From Entoloma clypeatum (lineage: Eukaryota > Basidiomycota > Agaricomycetes > Agaricales > Entolomataceae): a stretch of DNA of 64,000 nucleotides. Made by a program: the position numbers and the translations under genes. The stretch spans positions 1,550,001-1,614,000 of the forward strand of contig OY751494.1 in the NCBI GenBank assembly GCA_963565915.1. The letters are read 5' to 3'. Positions within the stretch are counted from its first letter, which is position 1; each line of letters begins with the position of its first letter. Positions 9,878-21,620 of the stretch are shown piece by piece. The notes beneath the pieces are model-generated. The model ran no database searches. It worked only from the letters and a program-made list of their open reading frames with translations, and had not been told where the DNA came from.

Positions 9878-10769
9878 TTCATTGATCTGGACTTCGCCAA
9901 GAGAAACAATATTAAATTAAGGGAACTACCTTTCCCCATTCGGGTCTACAATGTTGATGGCACACTTAACCAAGGAGGTTCGATCACGCATGAGGCAGTC
10001 ATGGCCATGCAGTATAAGGGACACGTGGAAATAGCAGTGTTTGAAGCATGCAACTTAGGAAAAGCTAAGATTATTGTTGGACACACTTGGCTGAAACGCC
10101 ATAATCCAGAGATCGATTGGGAAAAAGCGGAAATTAAACTATCCAGATGTCCAGAAGAATGCGGCATGTGTCGAACACATTATTTAAAGAAAACTGCAAG
10201 AACCAGATGGGGTGGAAGAATTGAAGAGGTAGTAGAAGGAAATGAAGAAGTAGTGGAGGAAGAGGTGATCCACATGCTCAGAGCAGCTAAGGGAGAACCC
10301 TCAGATGAGGTACCGGCGGAACAGGTTGTCCCCCAAAAATATCACAACTATCTATCAGTCTTTGAAAAGAAAGTGTCGGAAAGGTTACCAGTCCGGAAAC
10401 CATGGGATCATGCCATAGATCTAAAGCCAGATTTCGTACCAAAGAAGGCCAAAGTCTACCCCCTGTCACCGGATGAAAGGAAAGAAGTATCTGAATTTGT
10501 GGATGATCAATTACGCAAAGGATATATTCGACCTACCAAGTCACCACAAACTTTGCCAGTATTCTTTATACCCAAAAAGGATGGAAAGAAATGAATGGTA
10601 CAGGATTACCGACATATCAACAGCTGGACTGTCTGCAATAATTATCCCCTCCCATTGATTCCAGAGTTGATCGATAAGTTAAAAGGGAAGAAAAGGTTCA
10701 CCAAGATGGATCTTAGATGGGGCAACAATGTGCGCATCAAGGAAGGAGACGAGTGAAAGGCAGCATTTA
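9878..10769 (+). pseudogene. Family C pol: protease and RT start
   Basis: Continues from 5545-5618, where the frame ends LLDSG. After removal of G1 it reads on as MFIDLDFAKRNN and on to ACNLGKAKIIVGHTWLKRHNPEIDW, a Ty3 protease. The linker and RT N-terminus follow (KPWDHAIDL, then SPQTLPVFFIPKKDGKK). A TGA replaces an expected Arg codon at 10592-10594. The frame then goes on with [13 protein letters not shown] and [20 protein letters not shown] second TGA follows at 10754-10756, just before N1 interrupts the RT at 10770. Missing RT sequence resumes at 13137. Confidence 0.85.
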
Positions 10770-11004
10770 TAGTGTTTCAAGGTTCAGTCCAATAGGACTG
10801 GAACTGGACCAGACTGAACCGAAAAATGAACCGAAATAGACCAAGACTGCGGTCTCGGTCTTGCTAAATTGGGACGGCCCCGGTCTTCGGTCTTGACAAA
10901 AATTTTTTTTTTTGAAGACCGGTAAAAGACCAGTTGAGACCGGCCTAGACCGGTCTTTTGGGTGCTAATACAGGGTCTACATATGTATTTACAGGACATG
11001 AGGA

Positions 11005-11390
11005 TGGGCTGTTGGGCATGAGTGGGGGCTGTTGGGCTCGAGTGGTGGCTGTTGCGCGTGAGTCGAGGCCGTTGGGCATGAAGGGAGGGCATTAGGCGTG
11101 AGTCGAAGCCGTTGGGCACCAGTGGGGGCTGTTGGGCATGAGTGGAGGCTGTTGGAGGCGAAGGGACACTGTTGGGCGTGAAAGGACGCCGTTGGGCATG
11201 AGAGGGGCCGTTGGGCGCGAGTGGAGGCCGTTGGGCGTGGGTGGAGGCCATTGGGGGTGAAGGGAGGCCGTTGAGCACGAAGGGAGGCCGTTGGGCATGA
11301 AAGGATGCTGTTGGGTGCTAGAGGGGGGCGTTGGGCACGAGTCGAGGCCGTTGGGCGCCAGAAAGGGCCGTTGGGCAAGAGTGGGCATGA
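11005..11390. repeat. 20-bp minisatellite, left array of N1
   Basis: Imperfect units of about 20 bp with consensus GGCCGTTGGGCATGAGTGGA, close to 19 copies. Proline-rich reading frames across it are by-products of the repeat. Confidence 0.85.
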
Positions 11391-12464
11391 AAGTCAGATG
11401 GCGAACTGGGCAAAGGGTTTGTTTGGCCCAGAAAGCAGCCAAAGCAAATAAGGGCAAATAGCCTGCCCTCATTTGGATGCGCATCAGGCGTGCATCAAAT
11501 GTGTCAACTAAATATAAACACACTTAAAAAAACATCGCACATCTGCCTACATGTCTTACACAGGGGCAGCAAAAGCTTATGCACTATATCAATTAAGTAT
11601 TAGAGCATTTTGTGTCACTGACTATGTATCTATTTTGTGAAATTTTGCCACGGATCTTATGATATAGCGATGCAGAGCTCTGCACCAAATAATAGTAAAC
11701 AATGTGCAGAATGCATCGCATGGGTGTGCGCGGCACCTTCCTCATGGTCTAATAAGGGTTTTAAGTCATAGAACTCATAAATACATATATATTGACCTTC
11801 TGAAACACCTTGAATAATTTTAAGATGTCTAGATAAGATAGAAATAATCAAATGTGCATATTTCAGTAAAAGTGTTATATCTCCATGATTGATCCACCAA
11901 ATTTGAAAAACAAATGTGCTGTGAGATCCCCTGAATGGGGAGAATCCAAAGCTGAAGTAAAATTTTCTGGTCAAATTTTCGACCTATTTTGCTTATATTC
12001 ACCTTATTAAGTCCTTGAATTTGATTTGCATGGTCTGAATAGATTGATATACAATGTTGCAATAGTATATATTTACTACATGTAGTTTAAAGAGGTTGTG
12101 GAAAGGAGAAAGTGAGGAAATGATGTTTTTTGTGGTTGAGGTAACTCATGATGCACTGTTTATCACGATTTACAATGTGATTTGATACATCAATTTGCTG
12201 CTTAGACTCTCTACCATACATGGCTCATGTATCTAACTGTATATATACTTCTTATAGGTTTATAAACATCCCTAAATCAGTTAATAAGTATATTTGAGGC
12301 CTGTGATGCCACGGTTTGGGCATTGAGGCCGCAAGTTTCAATGACACACTCACTTGGCATTGACTGCCGAGCACCTCGGCAATTGCCGAAAGTTGAACCA
12401 TAAGTCGACGGCCAGCGAAACGTTCCCACAGTTCTTTTTATCCCCCACCTCCACTCCATATGGC

Positions 12465-12945
12465 CACCACCACCGCCCAACGCCCACCACTCATGGCTAA
12501 CAACCACCACTTGTGGCCAATGGCCCGCTATTGCCCCTCTAGCGCCCAACGGCCTACTTTTGCGGACAACGGCCTCCGTTCACGCCCAATGCCTCCACCC
12601 ATGCCCAACGGCGTCAACTCGGGCCCAACGGCCTCCACTCGCGCCCCACGGCCTTGACTCACCCCCAATGCCGCTCCACTCATGCCCAATGGCCTCCGTT
12701 CATGCCCAATGGCCTCCGTTCATGCCCAATGGCCTCCGTTCATGCCCAATGCCTCCACCCACGCCCAACGGCGTCAACTCGCGCCCCACGGCCCCTCCTG
12801 CGCCCAACGGCCTCCACTCACGCCCCACGGCCTCCACCCATGCCCAACGCCCCCTATCGCGCCCAACAGCCTCCACTCACGCCCAAAGCCGCTGAATCAC
12901 GCCCAACATGTCGAACAGCCTCCGTTCATGCTCAACGGCTACCAC
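12465..12945. repeat. 20-bp minisatellite, right array of N1 (inverted)
   Basis: The same unit as the left array in reverse complement (GCCCAACGGCCTCCACTCAT). The two arrays therefore form a long subterminal inverted repeat. Confidence 0.85.
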
Positions 12946-13144
12946 TCCCATACATATATATATTTAGCCACAATGTATAATTAATCGACCCACCAAACCG
13001 GTTCTGACCAGTCCAGACCGGTTCGGTCCACCGTCCATGGGTCCGGTTTTTTGCCCTTTTGTCATATATGAAGACCGGTCTCGGTCTATGCCCCTTGGAG
13101 GCAAAAAACCGAACTGAACTGAACCCTCAAACACTAGGCATTTA

Positions 13145-14283
13145 CGACCCCTGATGGAGCCTTTGAACCGACAGTCATGTTCTTTGGATTGAATAATTCC
13201 CCGAGCACATTCCAGACCATGATGAACGATATCTTTAGGGACTTGATTGACCAGGGATATGTGGTTATTTATATCGATGATATATTGGTGGCAACAGAAG
13301 GAGAGGAAGGACATGACACCATAGTGGAGGAAGTTTTGAAAAGATTATGAGAAAACGATTTATTCCTGAAACCAGAGAAATGTTTCTTTGATAGAGACGA
13401 AATAGAGTTCTTGGGATTAATTATTGGGGAGGACGGAATCCGGATGGACCCTTTGAAAGTAGACGCCATCAAACAATGGCCAACACCGACTAAGGTCAAG
13501 GAAGTACAATCATTCCTTGGACTCGCCAACTTCTATCGGAGATTCATCAAGGATTTCTCTAAAGTGGCCGGACCATTACATAAGTTAACAAGGAAGGACA
13601 TGGTATGGAAATGGAGTACAGAACAGGAGGAAGTGTTCGACGTGCTAAAAAGGTTATTTACAGAAGCACCCATATTGATATCGCCTGATCTGGATCAGAA
13701 GTTAAGAGTAGAATCAGACGCATCGGACTTCGCCACGGGAGCGATTCTATCTATGGAATGTGAGGATGAGAAATGGAGGCCATGTGCCTTTTTATCAAAA
13801 GGATTAAATGACATGGAAAGAAATTATGATGTACATGATAAAGAAATGCTGGGCATAATTCGAGCGCTGGAAGCATGGAGACACCACCTTGAAGGAGCCA
13901 AACATGAGGTTGAGATCTGGACCGATCATAATAACCTCAAGTACTTCATGCAGGGTCGAAAGCTTAATTGCAGGCAAGCACATTGGGCGTTGTATCTAAC
14001 ATGTTTCAACTTTAAATTAATACACAAGGCAGGAACTTCAATGGGGAAGGCAGACACTCTTTCAAGAAGAGTCGACCATAGAAAGGGGGTGGAAAATGAC
14101 AATGAGGATGTAACACTATTGAAACCTGAATATTTCCACTTGCATGCAATGGATTGGGGGCAGCTACTTATTGATGGAGAAGAAACTAAACTATTGAAAC
14201 GCATCAGGGATGCAAAAGAGTTTGATGAGCAAGTGCTCCAAGTAGTGGAAGAATCAAAGAAAACAAACACAAAAACATTATGA
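13145..14283 (+). pseudogene. Family C pol: RT C-terminal half and RNase H
   Basis: After N1 the RT continues with FGLNNSPSTFQTMMNDIF and the catalytic VVIYIDDILVA. One TGA interrupts it at about 13348. From there the frame is open for more than 300 codons: the RT thumb (FLGLIIGEDGIRMDPLKVDA, then FLGLANFYRRFIKDFS), then Ty3 RNase H with VESDASDFATGAILS, NYDVHDKEMLGI and WTDHNNLKYF. It ends at TGA 14281-14283, with integrase sequence continuing after it. Both catalytic Asp of the RT are intact in this old copy. Confidence 0.88.
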
Positions 14284-14730
14284 GCGGAGGAATGGCATGA
14301 GGAGCAGGATCTATGGTTGCACAGAGGAAAGGTTTATGTTCCAAAGGATCAGGAACTCAGGGTGGAAATTATTAAATTACATCATGACAATCTGGTCGCA
14401 GGACATCCGGGGCAATGGAAAACCCTGGAATTGGTTACACATAATTATTGGTGGCCTGGAATTACAAACATGGTCAAAGCATACGTCGAGGGCTGTGACA
14501 GATGTCAATGATCAAAAAACATGCCTCAACTGCTAGCCGGTAAATTAAAAGCAAACACGGAACATGCAGGACCATGGAAACACGTTACGGCAGATTTTAT
14601 TGTAGGACTCCCAGAAGCTCAGGGGTACAATGCAGTATTAGTTGTGGCTTGCAGATCCACTAAGCAGTCACACTTTATCAAAACACGCGATGAAGTCTTG
14701 GCAGAAGGATTAGCTAAACTATATCAGAAC
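14284..14730 (+). pseudogene. Family C integrase N-terminal part, truncated
   Basis: Reads LWLHRGKVYVPKDQELRVEI, then the zinc-binding HHCC domain (HDNLVAGHPGQWKTLELV, WWPGITNMVKAYVEGCDRCQ). A TGA follows the second CxxC. The core then begins (WKHVTADFIVGLPEAQGYNA) and is lost after KLYQN at 14730, where MITE sequence starts. The second catalytic Asp and the Glu of the DDE core are missing. Confidence 0.83.
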
Positions 14731-15098
14731 CTTTCCTTTCTCAAAAAAGTAAACCAGGACTGGTTCAAACTGGTTTAAACTGATTATTTCCAATTTATTA
14801 AAACTGTTTCAAAATATCATTTATAACACATTTCAAAACATTTTATAGAAGCTTTGATGAACAAAATCTATATGAACCTATATGAACCTGTGTGAACCTA
14901 TGACCAGTTTACATTTTTTGAGTCTCAAATCAAGACTGGCATTGAACCAGTCTTCTTTTTTTCCAAAATTTGAAGAACCTGAGACTGGTCAATCCTCAAA
15001 AATCTGAAACTTGAGACTGCAGTCCAGTCTCTCACCAGTCTTTACCAGTCTGGTTCTGGTTCAGTTCTAGGTCTTTGAGACTGGACTTCAAAACACTA
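14731..15098. mobile_element. hAT-like MITE, left end missing
   Basis: Nearly identical to 45905-46272 of the complete MITE at 45775-46272, including the right terminal sequence ...GGACTTCAAAACACTA. The left 130 bp with its inverted repeat is absent, and so is the family C integrase expected there, so one deletion may have removed both. The next 59 bp (15099-15157) are unassigned. Confidence 0.75.
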
Positions 15099-15157
15099 CA
15101 CTGGATCCATGTCATCTTTAACCAGCAACCAAAGCTTCTCCAACATAAAAACTAATG

Positions 15158-15532
15158 TGTTATGTGTAACAAACTGTTCCAAGATTCAGGCAGAGTGTGC
15201 AGGAAGTGGAAAGGTGAAGAGCAATATTATTGCTAAATCTAAGGAAGCTAGCTATAGTACAAGGGGTTTATATAGGTACTGACTATAGGTGATAGTGGAT
15301 AAGTCAGTACTATGGAAGGCAGTGCACATGAGTAAGGCGACTGCAGAATGCTATGTACAATGAGTAAGCTAACTGCAGAGTGAGTAATACTACTGCGGAA
15401 GGTGAGTCAGTGCAGGAGTGAAACAAGAGAAAGGAGATGCTGTGTCATAGTGAATAAGTAAGAGGGCACCGAGATGGGCCGATGAGTAAAAAGAATGATG
15501 AGGTCGTCAATGTAGCATATAGTCCATAATAT
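15158..15532 (-). repeat. G5 3' LTR (about 375 bp, diverged)
   Basis: Matches the G1 LTR throughout, with many substitutions and small deletions. Its sense start is degraded to TATTATGGAC. The internal GATTTAGCAATA and the polypurine tract (15533-15545) are still readable. Confidence 0.85.
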
Positions 15533-15636
15533 GTTCCCCTTCTCAAGCTCTGTGTCCTCACAGAGTCACCATCCTTCACTGTTGTTGGGGTTGGTCCAAT
15601 TGAGGTTGGTTTTGACAACCCAGTCATTTACCAACT

Positions 15637-16123
15637 TGTTACAGTCCAATCAGCTCTGATGATTTCTGACCAATTCCAACACCTCCGACACTTCTGACAT
15701 TTTGACTAATACTTATTATGCACATTTACTGTTATGAATCTCGTTACTATGTACAATACTTACATCTGACCATTTTACTTATGTTAAGCATCTCTAACAG
15801 CCACTCGTTATCCGACTCCGATGAAGCCACACGTCCTCCGACATAGTATTTAAACTTATGTAGAATTGTGTAGTAGCTTCAGTTTGAATATCAACTTAGA
15901 TTCGACATCACACCTCCCATCCTCTTTCCTACTCTTAACCTGAGTCTGACCTCCAACCCTCCGATCCTCCAATCCTCCAAAATAAGGACACTGACATATT
16001 AGCAGGGGGCGCAACACACAAGTTGAAGCCAAGTCCTTGCCCCTACATTGCACCTGCTCCGACCCTCCGACCCTCCAATGTGTCCGACGTAGCTCCGACA
16101 TTTTTGTCGATCAGTTCTTAACA
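15637..16123 (+). repeat. Family A 5' LTR (487 bp)
   Basis: TGTTACAGTCC...CAGTTCTTAACA. TATA-like TATTTAAA at 15847-15854 lies 33 nt before CAGTTTGAATAT (15880-15891), the predicted transcript start. It has nine TCCGA motifs, all in sense orientation. Several further positions have become TCTGA or TCCAA compared with the solo LTR at 38838-39321. Confidence 0.9.
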
Positions 16124-16125
16124 GT

Positions 16126-16137
16126 ATATTCAAACTG
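16126..16137 (+). other. Self-primer-binding site (family A)
   Basis: ATATTCAAACTG, two bases after the LTR, is a perfect 12-nt complement of CAGTTTGAATAT at 15880-15891. In the related B family both partners carry one compensating change. Confidence 0.75.
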
Positions 16138-16169
16138 CCACTTGCTTATCTGTATTTCAAATTCCAGTT

Positions 16170-16873
16170 ATGGCAGCCCGCAACACTCAGAACTCCCATG
16201 CAGCAGCAGCCGCAGTGGAACCTTCAAATCTACAGGACACCAGGGCATCAGTTCTACATACATTCCAAGATTTTCCTGCAGAAGAATCTGCACCCAAACC
16301 CAACCCCATATCTCCGACACCTCATCTCCGAACACCTCAGACACAGGTACCTCTGATTCCTGAAGGATCCCATCATTCTCATAAATCTCTGACCTCTCCT
16401 TTTGACAACAAAAATCCTTTCTGTCGCGAGCAAACTCCAAATCTCGCCAAAGCAATTATGCTTATGATGCAGAGAGACTCCAAAGACTCTGAAGAAGAAG
16501 TTGAAGGAACACGACACCTTTGACAGCTCCGACTCTCAGAAACTCACCAGTTTCCTCACACAATGCACCCTGTATTTCCGAAACAACCCCGCTTTTGACG
16601 ATGATGACAACAAAGTCAGTTTTGCTCTGCCATACCTCTGAGGAACCATGCTCAAATGGTTTGAGCCTGCCCTCTTGGGAGAATCTGACGATGACACTGT
16701 CTGGTTGGATGATTGGTCTGCCTTTGTGCATATCCTCTGATCTGAATTCAGACCAATAGATCCGACCAGAGAAGCAGAGAACAGTCTGGATCACCTTCAG
16801 ATGTGCAACAATCAGAAGATCCTATGTTACAATGTGGACTTCAAACGTTGTTCTGCTTGCACACAGTGGGATG
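16170..16873 (+). pseudogene. Family A gag, frameshifted and split by copia C2
   Basis: Starts MAARNTQNSHAAAA, with a long Pro/Ser/Thr-rich N-terminus followed by an acidic linker (DSKDSEEEVEG). After a frameshift near 16500 the classical Ty3 Gag domain is readable in another frame (FDSSDSQKLTSFLTQCTLYF, then FALPYL, MLKWFEPALLGE, WLDDWSAFVHIL). Two TGA codons interrupt it where Arg is expected. The domain is cut at CTQWD by C2. It resumes at 21533-21620 (DDGVL, stop, YRYYTSLAEHIKDVLGTYPK) before a deletion joins it to integrase. No zinc knuckle is left. Confidence 0.8.
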
Positions 16874-17071
16874 TGTTAAGACTTTCGATACTCACAGGTC
16901 TACCGACATTCACTTATTTGTGGCGCATCACTCACATTACCTAATCTTTCATAGTCTACAATCCTTTTTTTTTTATAGCCAACACCTCAGTCCGTGTTCA
17001 CCACGTCCTGAGGTTCTCTCGTTTATCCTATAGACCCCTGTCCTCCCTATTTCCGGTCCATTGCCTTCAAA
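16874..17071 (+). repeat. C2 5' LTR (198 bp)
   Basis: TGTTAAGACTTTC...TTGCCTTCAAA. The 3' boundary is set by the TSD and by the primer site that directly follows. Confidence 0.9.
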
Positions 17072-17083
17072 GGTTATGGGCCC
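17072..17083 (+). other. Primer-binding site, half-tRNA-iMet type (C2)
   Basis: GGTTATGGGCCC, identical to the site in C1 and C4, although the LTRs of C2 are unrelated in sequence. Confidence 0.8.
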
Positions 17084-17087
17084 CGCG

Positions 17088-20000
17088 ATGGCGAACGAAG
17101 AAAGCTCCACGTCCACCATTAAGGTCGTTAATCTCCCAAAGCTCGCGGAGGATGGCTCAAATTGGGTCATGTACCAAGAGTGTGTTGAGAATGCTATAAT
17201 AGCAACGAAAAGACTACGGAGACACCTTCGCGGAACCGCACGCAAACCGGATACCATTACGGAGCAGAATGGCAAGTGGTTCAAACTGAAATCAACCACC
17301 GCAATGACAGATGACGAACTTGACAAGCACAAGGAAGCTGTCGACCTCTACGAACAACGAGAGGCCCAAGTCCGCGAATTTATTTATGGCACGGTCGACG
17401 TGTCCACGTTCATCCAAATCAAAGGCAGCAGTGCCGCCGAAGTTTGGAAGAAGCTGGTCACGATCCATGCCACAAAAGGGGACATGTTTCAGACAGACCT
17501 CCTCAACAAGCTCCAGACAATCCGTTATACCGAGGGTGAAGACATGCGAACCCATCTTGGCACTATGAAGGCCATTCGTGAACGCCTCGCCGAAACTGGT
17601 TCCCAGATCACCGATGACAGCTTTAACACCCACATCCGCACCTCTCTCTCCCTTACCACCTGTTTTTGACCCCTTTTTACAACCCTCGATACCACCGCTC
17701 GTCAAACGAAGACAAAGATCTCAAGTTCTGATCTCATCTGGCACATCACCGAAGAGGCCAACAATGCGACGATGGAAGACAGCATTAACCAATCAAATGC
17801 TGCCATGGCTGCCGCACATGCCAAATTTGCCGGTAGTTCTCGTGGCCAAAAATCGAGGGGAAAAGGAAGAGGCGATAATGGTGGGGAAAGTTCAAAGGAA
17901 TGTACGAATTGTGGAAAGGATGGTCATTTAAAGGAAGGATGCTTCGAAAAAGGGGGAGGCAGAGCTGATAACCCACCAGAATGGTGGAAGAAAAAGCTGG
18001 CGAAGGCCAAGGAGAAGGCCAACAAGTCTGCGAACGCTGCCGACAACGACTCGGACAACGACGACAATTATGCCATCATAGCCATTGCCACTGAAGAGGA
18101 GACTGACGATGACACCCCTAATGTCACGCTCGTCGTTACATCTGGGCACGATCACGCTGCCCATGCCGCAGCTCCATCTGCTGGCGTCATCATCGACTGT
18201 GGCGCGAGTAGCCATTTCTCCCCTGACAAGGACAAATTCCTAAATTATCAAGAAATCACTCCCGAACCCATCAAAGCTGCTGATGGTCGCACTTTTAGTG
18301 CCATCAGTAGAGGGAATCTCAAGGTGAAACTACCTGCCTGTACTGGGCACAAAGCCATGACTGTTATGCTCCAAAGTGTCTACTACGCACCTAGCATGGC
18401 GTTCACACTCATTTCCGTCTCCTGTATCGATCGCGCTGGATGCTCCGTTTTAATTGAAGACGGTGCATGCGTCATTCGTGGCGCACGTCCCGAGCAAAAA
18501 ATCCTCGGCTCAGTCCCTCGTATCCGTGGTCTATACCGTATTGATCCCTTGGCCCTTGTAAATCCCACCCCCAGTCTCCATGCAAATGTCGCAGCCGCCC
18601 CTATGGACATCAACGAACTCCATCGTAAACTCGGACACCTCAACTTCCGAACCCTTCGCGAGATGGTGTCAAAAGGTGCCGTTTCCGGTATCATTATTGA
18701 TCCAAAAACGAAACCCGAGTTCTGTAGCTCTTGCGTCCAAGGAAAGGCCCACCAGCAAGCTTTTCCAAAGGAGAGTACAACGAAGTACACAAAGTATGGG
18801 GAAAAGATCGTCACTGATCTATGGGGTCCAGCCCAGGTCACATCCCTCGGCGGACACAACTACTGCCAGTTTTATCACGACATGGCGACGGGCGAAGATC
18901 GAGCAGATTTCCTAAAGACGAAAGGAGAAGCCATGGAGAAGTACCAGCAGTATGAGAAATGGGCGAAGATGCAGCGAAACGCTGATATCAAGTGTCTCGG
19001 TAGCGATCGCGGGGGCGAATATCTCAGCACTGAATTCACGAAACTCCTCAAAAATGCTGGGACAGTTCGACATCTGACTGTCCATGACTCTCCTCAGTCG
19101 AACGGAGCCGCCGAACGCAGCCACCGAACGCACATCGAGCAAGCACGCTCTATGATAATCGGCGCAGGTCTAACTCGAAACCTATGGGGCGAAGCCGTCC
19201 GCCACAGTGTTTGGATCGGTGCCAGGGTCCCCTCCTGTGCAACGCCTGAACTCGTCGCGCCTATCAAAAAAGCGACAGGGCGCAAACCCGACCTCAGGGG
19301 ATTGCTGGAGTGGGGAGTACCTGTATGGGTCAAGGACCTGCATGCTGGTAAGCTGGATCCACGAGCGAAAGAGGGCCGTTTTGTTGGATATGATGATGAA
19401 TCCAAGGGATATCGTGTCTACTGGCCAGGGAAGAACAAGGTCTCAGTCGAACGCAACATTTACGTCGACCGAACGGCAATGCTTGAGCCTGGGGACGTCA
19501 AATTCGAGGGGGAGTGGGAATCGGTCGAAAAACCGATTATTCCGAATCCTGTCGCCCCCAGCAAGTCTTCAGAACAACCCACAATGCCAGAAACACCGAA
19601 CGCACCTGATACCAGCACTGCAACTCCGCCAAACGACTCCTCAAAGTCCTCAGCAGCAGATCCCAATCATGCAACGAAAACGCGCCGCAATTCACTAGCT
19701 GGTCTTCCCAGTATGACGAAGAAAGATACGGCCGCGGAAAACGTCGAACCGCTGCTGGAGATGCCCATATCGTTGAGGACGAAGGTCTTGAACCAGGGGG
19801 AGTCGACTGGGAGCCGAACGAGTCCGGAATGAACTGGTTCTGCGAGGCTGTGCACACAGCCGTGGCAGCTGTGTCGGATGATCAACCACGCGTCGATGAC
19901 GTAATCAACAGAACGGAATCCGAACAATGGAAGGCCGGGATGGAGGAAGAACTCGCTCAGATCGAGAAACTCGCCACCTGGGACGTTGTTGAAGCACCTT

Positions 20001-21307
20001 CGGACGCCAACATTGTCCCTTCCCGCTGGGTTCTCCGCCGCAAACACAACGCCCAAGGCAATATTGTCCGTTATCGCGCACGCGTCGTCGCAAAAGGATT
20101 CGTGCAAATTTTCGGCAAAGACTTCACCGAAACATTCGCGCCCACTGTTCGCCCAGCTACCCTCCGCATCTTACTCGCATTAGCTGCTTCTAAAGGCCGC
20201 GACATTGTCATTGAGCAAGCCGATGTCAAAAACGCATACCTCAACTCTCTGCTCAAAGAAAACGAAGTCATTTATCTGGCTTTACCACCTTACTACGAAC
20301 TTTTTTGTACCATTCCCGATGATCTCGCCAAATCTGGCAAACACATTGTTCTCCGCCTATGCCGACCACTCTATGGAACAAAACAAGGTGCTCACCACTG
20401 GTACCAAGAGCTCAAACGAATCCTCACGAGCCTCGGGTTCCACGTCTCTCAGGCCAATGAGGCCACCTTCTACCGTGTTGAGGGCGACAATTTCGTCATT
20501 ATGGCTGCTGCTACTGACGATTTCACCATCATCGCCAACTCTTCTGAGTCTTCCGCACATATCAAGAGGGAAATGAGCGACTTTTTCGAACTTGTCGATT
20601 TAGGCTCCATCAGCTGGCTCCTTGGTGTTAACGTCACCCGCGACGTTGAGAACAGTACCATAGCTCTCGGCCAAGAAACCTATGTCGATCAAATCCTCAC
20701 CCGTTTCGGTCTTGACAAGGCAAAACCAATGTCTACCCCTATGGAACATGGAGCCGACTTCACGCCAGACTCCCCAGCTGTCTCACCGACACTTCTCACG
20801 CTGTCTGAAAAGACTATCTATCGGGAGATGATTGGGTCTCTTATGTACCTCTCGACGATGACACGCCCAGACATCATGTATGCTGTCTCAACATTGTCTC
20901 AGCACCTTGACTCACCCCATACCACTCACCTCGAGGCCGTCAAGCGTGTCTTTCGCTACCTCATTGGTACAAAACATCTCCGCCTCATCCTTGGCGGTCA
21001 CTGCCTTGCTTCTGGAAGCAATACCTCTGGTGTTTTAGGGTTTTCGGATGCTGATTGGGCGTCTCATCTCCTTCCTACCACTCTTCATTGTGACAACCAA
21101 GGCACTATTGAACTTTCCAAGAACTCCCATTTCCACGCCAGGACAAAGCATATTGACGTTCATTTCCACTTTGTTCGCCAGGCTGTCGACCAAGATTACA
21201 TTCGTGTCAAATATGTTCCCACCGACGAAATGGTTGCCGACATTCTCACCAAGTCGCTCGCACGTGTTAAGTTCACATTGTTCCGTGAACTCCTCAATGT
21301 CGTTTGA
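17088..21307 (+). pseudogene. C2 gag-pol polyprotein (stop, frameshift, RNase H deletion)
   Basis: Starts at ATG 17088 (MANEESSTSTIKVVNLPKL). Gag contains an in-frame TGA at 17667-17669 and then continues in the same frame to a CCHC knuckle (CTNCGKDGHLKEGC). Next come protease (IIDCGASSHFSPD), GAG-pre-integrase (LHRKLGHLNFRTL) and integrase with TDLWG, SDRGGEY and NGAAERSH. A frame change occurs shortly before 19829: the first frame stops at 19830-19832 and the RT frame has an ATG at 19829, an ATGA overlap. RVT_2 (SRWVLRRKHNAQG...) has ATDDF in place of YVDD. RNase H jumps from SDADWAS to HLLPTTLHCDNQG, which removes about 60 residues including the SSTEAEY motif. The C-terminus with HIDVHFHFVRQ is intact. 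C2 is not autonomous. Confidence 0.9.
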
Positions 21308-21329
21308 CCATGTTCAGATCGAGGGGGAG

Positions 21330-21527
21330 TGTTAAGACTTTTGATACTCACAGGTCTACCGACATTCACTTATTTGTGGCGCATCACTCACATTACCTAA
21401 TCTTTCATAGTCTACAATCCTTTTTTTTTCGTAGCCAACACCTCAGTCCGTGTTCACCACGTCCTGAGGTTCTCTTGTTTATCCTATAGACCCCCGTCCT
21501 CCCTATTTCCGGTTTATTGCCTTCAAA
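21330..21527 (+). repeat. C2 3' LTR (198 bp)
   Basis: Matches 16874-17071 with about six differences. It is followed by TSD GGATG and the resumed family A gag. Confidence 0.92.
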
Positions 21528-21620
21528 GGATGACGGTGTGCTCTGATATCGGTACTACACCAGTTTAGCAGAACATATCAAAGATGTTTTAGGGACCTAC
21601 CCCAAACCTAAGACTCTGGC

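Larger units (their letters stand above)
10770..13136. mobile_element. Non-autonomous hAT-like element N1 (2.37 kb)
   Basis: Terminal inverted repeats start TAGTGTTT and continue with good similarity for about 19 bp on each side. The 8-bp TSD is AGCATTTA (10762-10769) and GGCATTTA (13137-13144), one mismatch. It splits the family C RT, whose frame resumes directly after it. Inside are about 230 bp of CCGGTCT-rich sequence, a 20-bp minisatellite, about 1 kb of AT-rich sequence without genes, the same minisatellite inverted, and CCGGTCT-rich sequence again. There is no transposase. An 8-bp TSD and TAG-type ends fit the hAT superfamily. Confidence 0.85.
5545..14730 (+). mobile_element. Old Ty3/gypsy element, family C, 5'-truncated and twice interrupted
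   Basis: Pol pieces lie in order and in one orientation: protease start at 5545-5623, protease and RT at 9873-10769, RT and RNase H at 13137-14283, integrase at 14284-14730. Removing G1 (TSD GGATG) and N1 (8-bp TSD) restores continuous coding: LLDSG runs into MFIDLDF at the first site, and KAAFI runs on into the RT at the second. The gag part is missing on the left and the integrase core on the right. It is more decayed than the elements nested in it. Confidence 0.85.
16874..21527 (+). mobile_element. Ty1/copia retrotransposon C2
   Basis: Two 198-bp LTRs with about six differences, TSD GGATG at 16869-16873 and 21528-21532. Primer site at 17072-17083 and a polypurine tract (GATCGAGGGGGA) before the 3' LTR. 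It is inserted in the family A gag. Its lineage differs from C1/C4: short LTRs, a CCHC knuckle and different polyprotein spacing. Confidence 0.93.

Noticed and set aside
11005..11390. Regular repeats that could be taken for a CRISPR array
   Set aside because: Units are contiguous and degenerate without unique spacers, and the DNA is eukaryotic.
12460..12984. Pro/Ala/Arg-rich frames (AQRPPLAPNG-like repeats), also at 10784-11523, 36408-37049 and 54265-54975
   Set aside because: They follow the 20-bp minisatellite in several frames and both strands; 20 is not a multiple of three, so they are by-products of the repeat.
19829..19832. ATGA overlap in C2 as a programmed reinitiation signal
   Set aside because: Copia elements of this kind normally have one frame, and C2 has other breaks; a chance indel is more likely.
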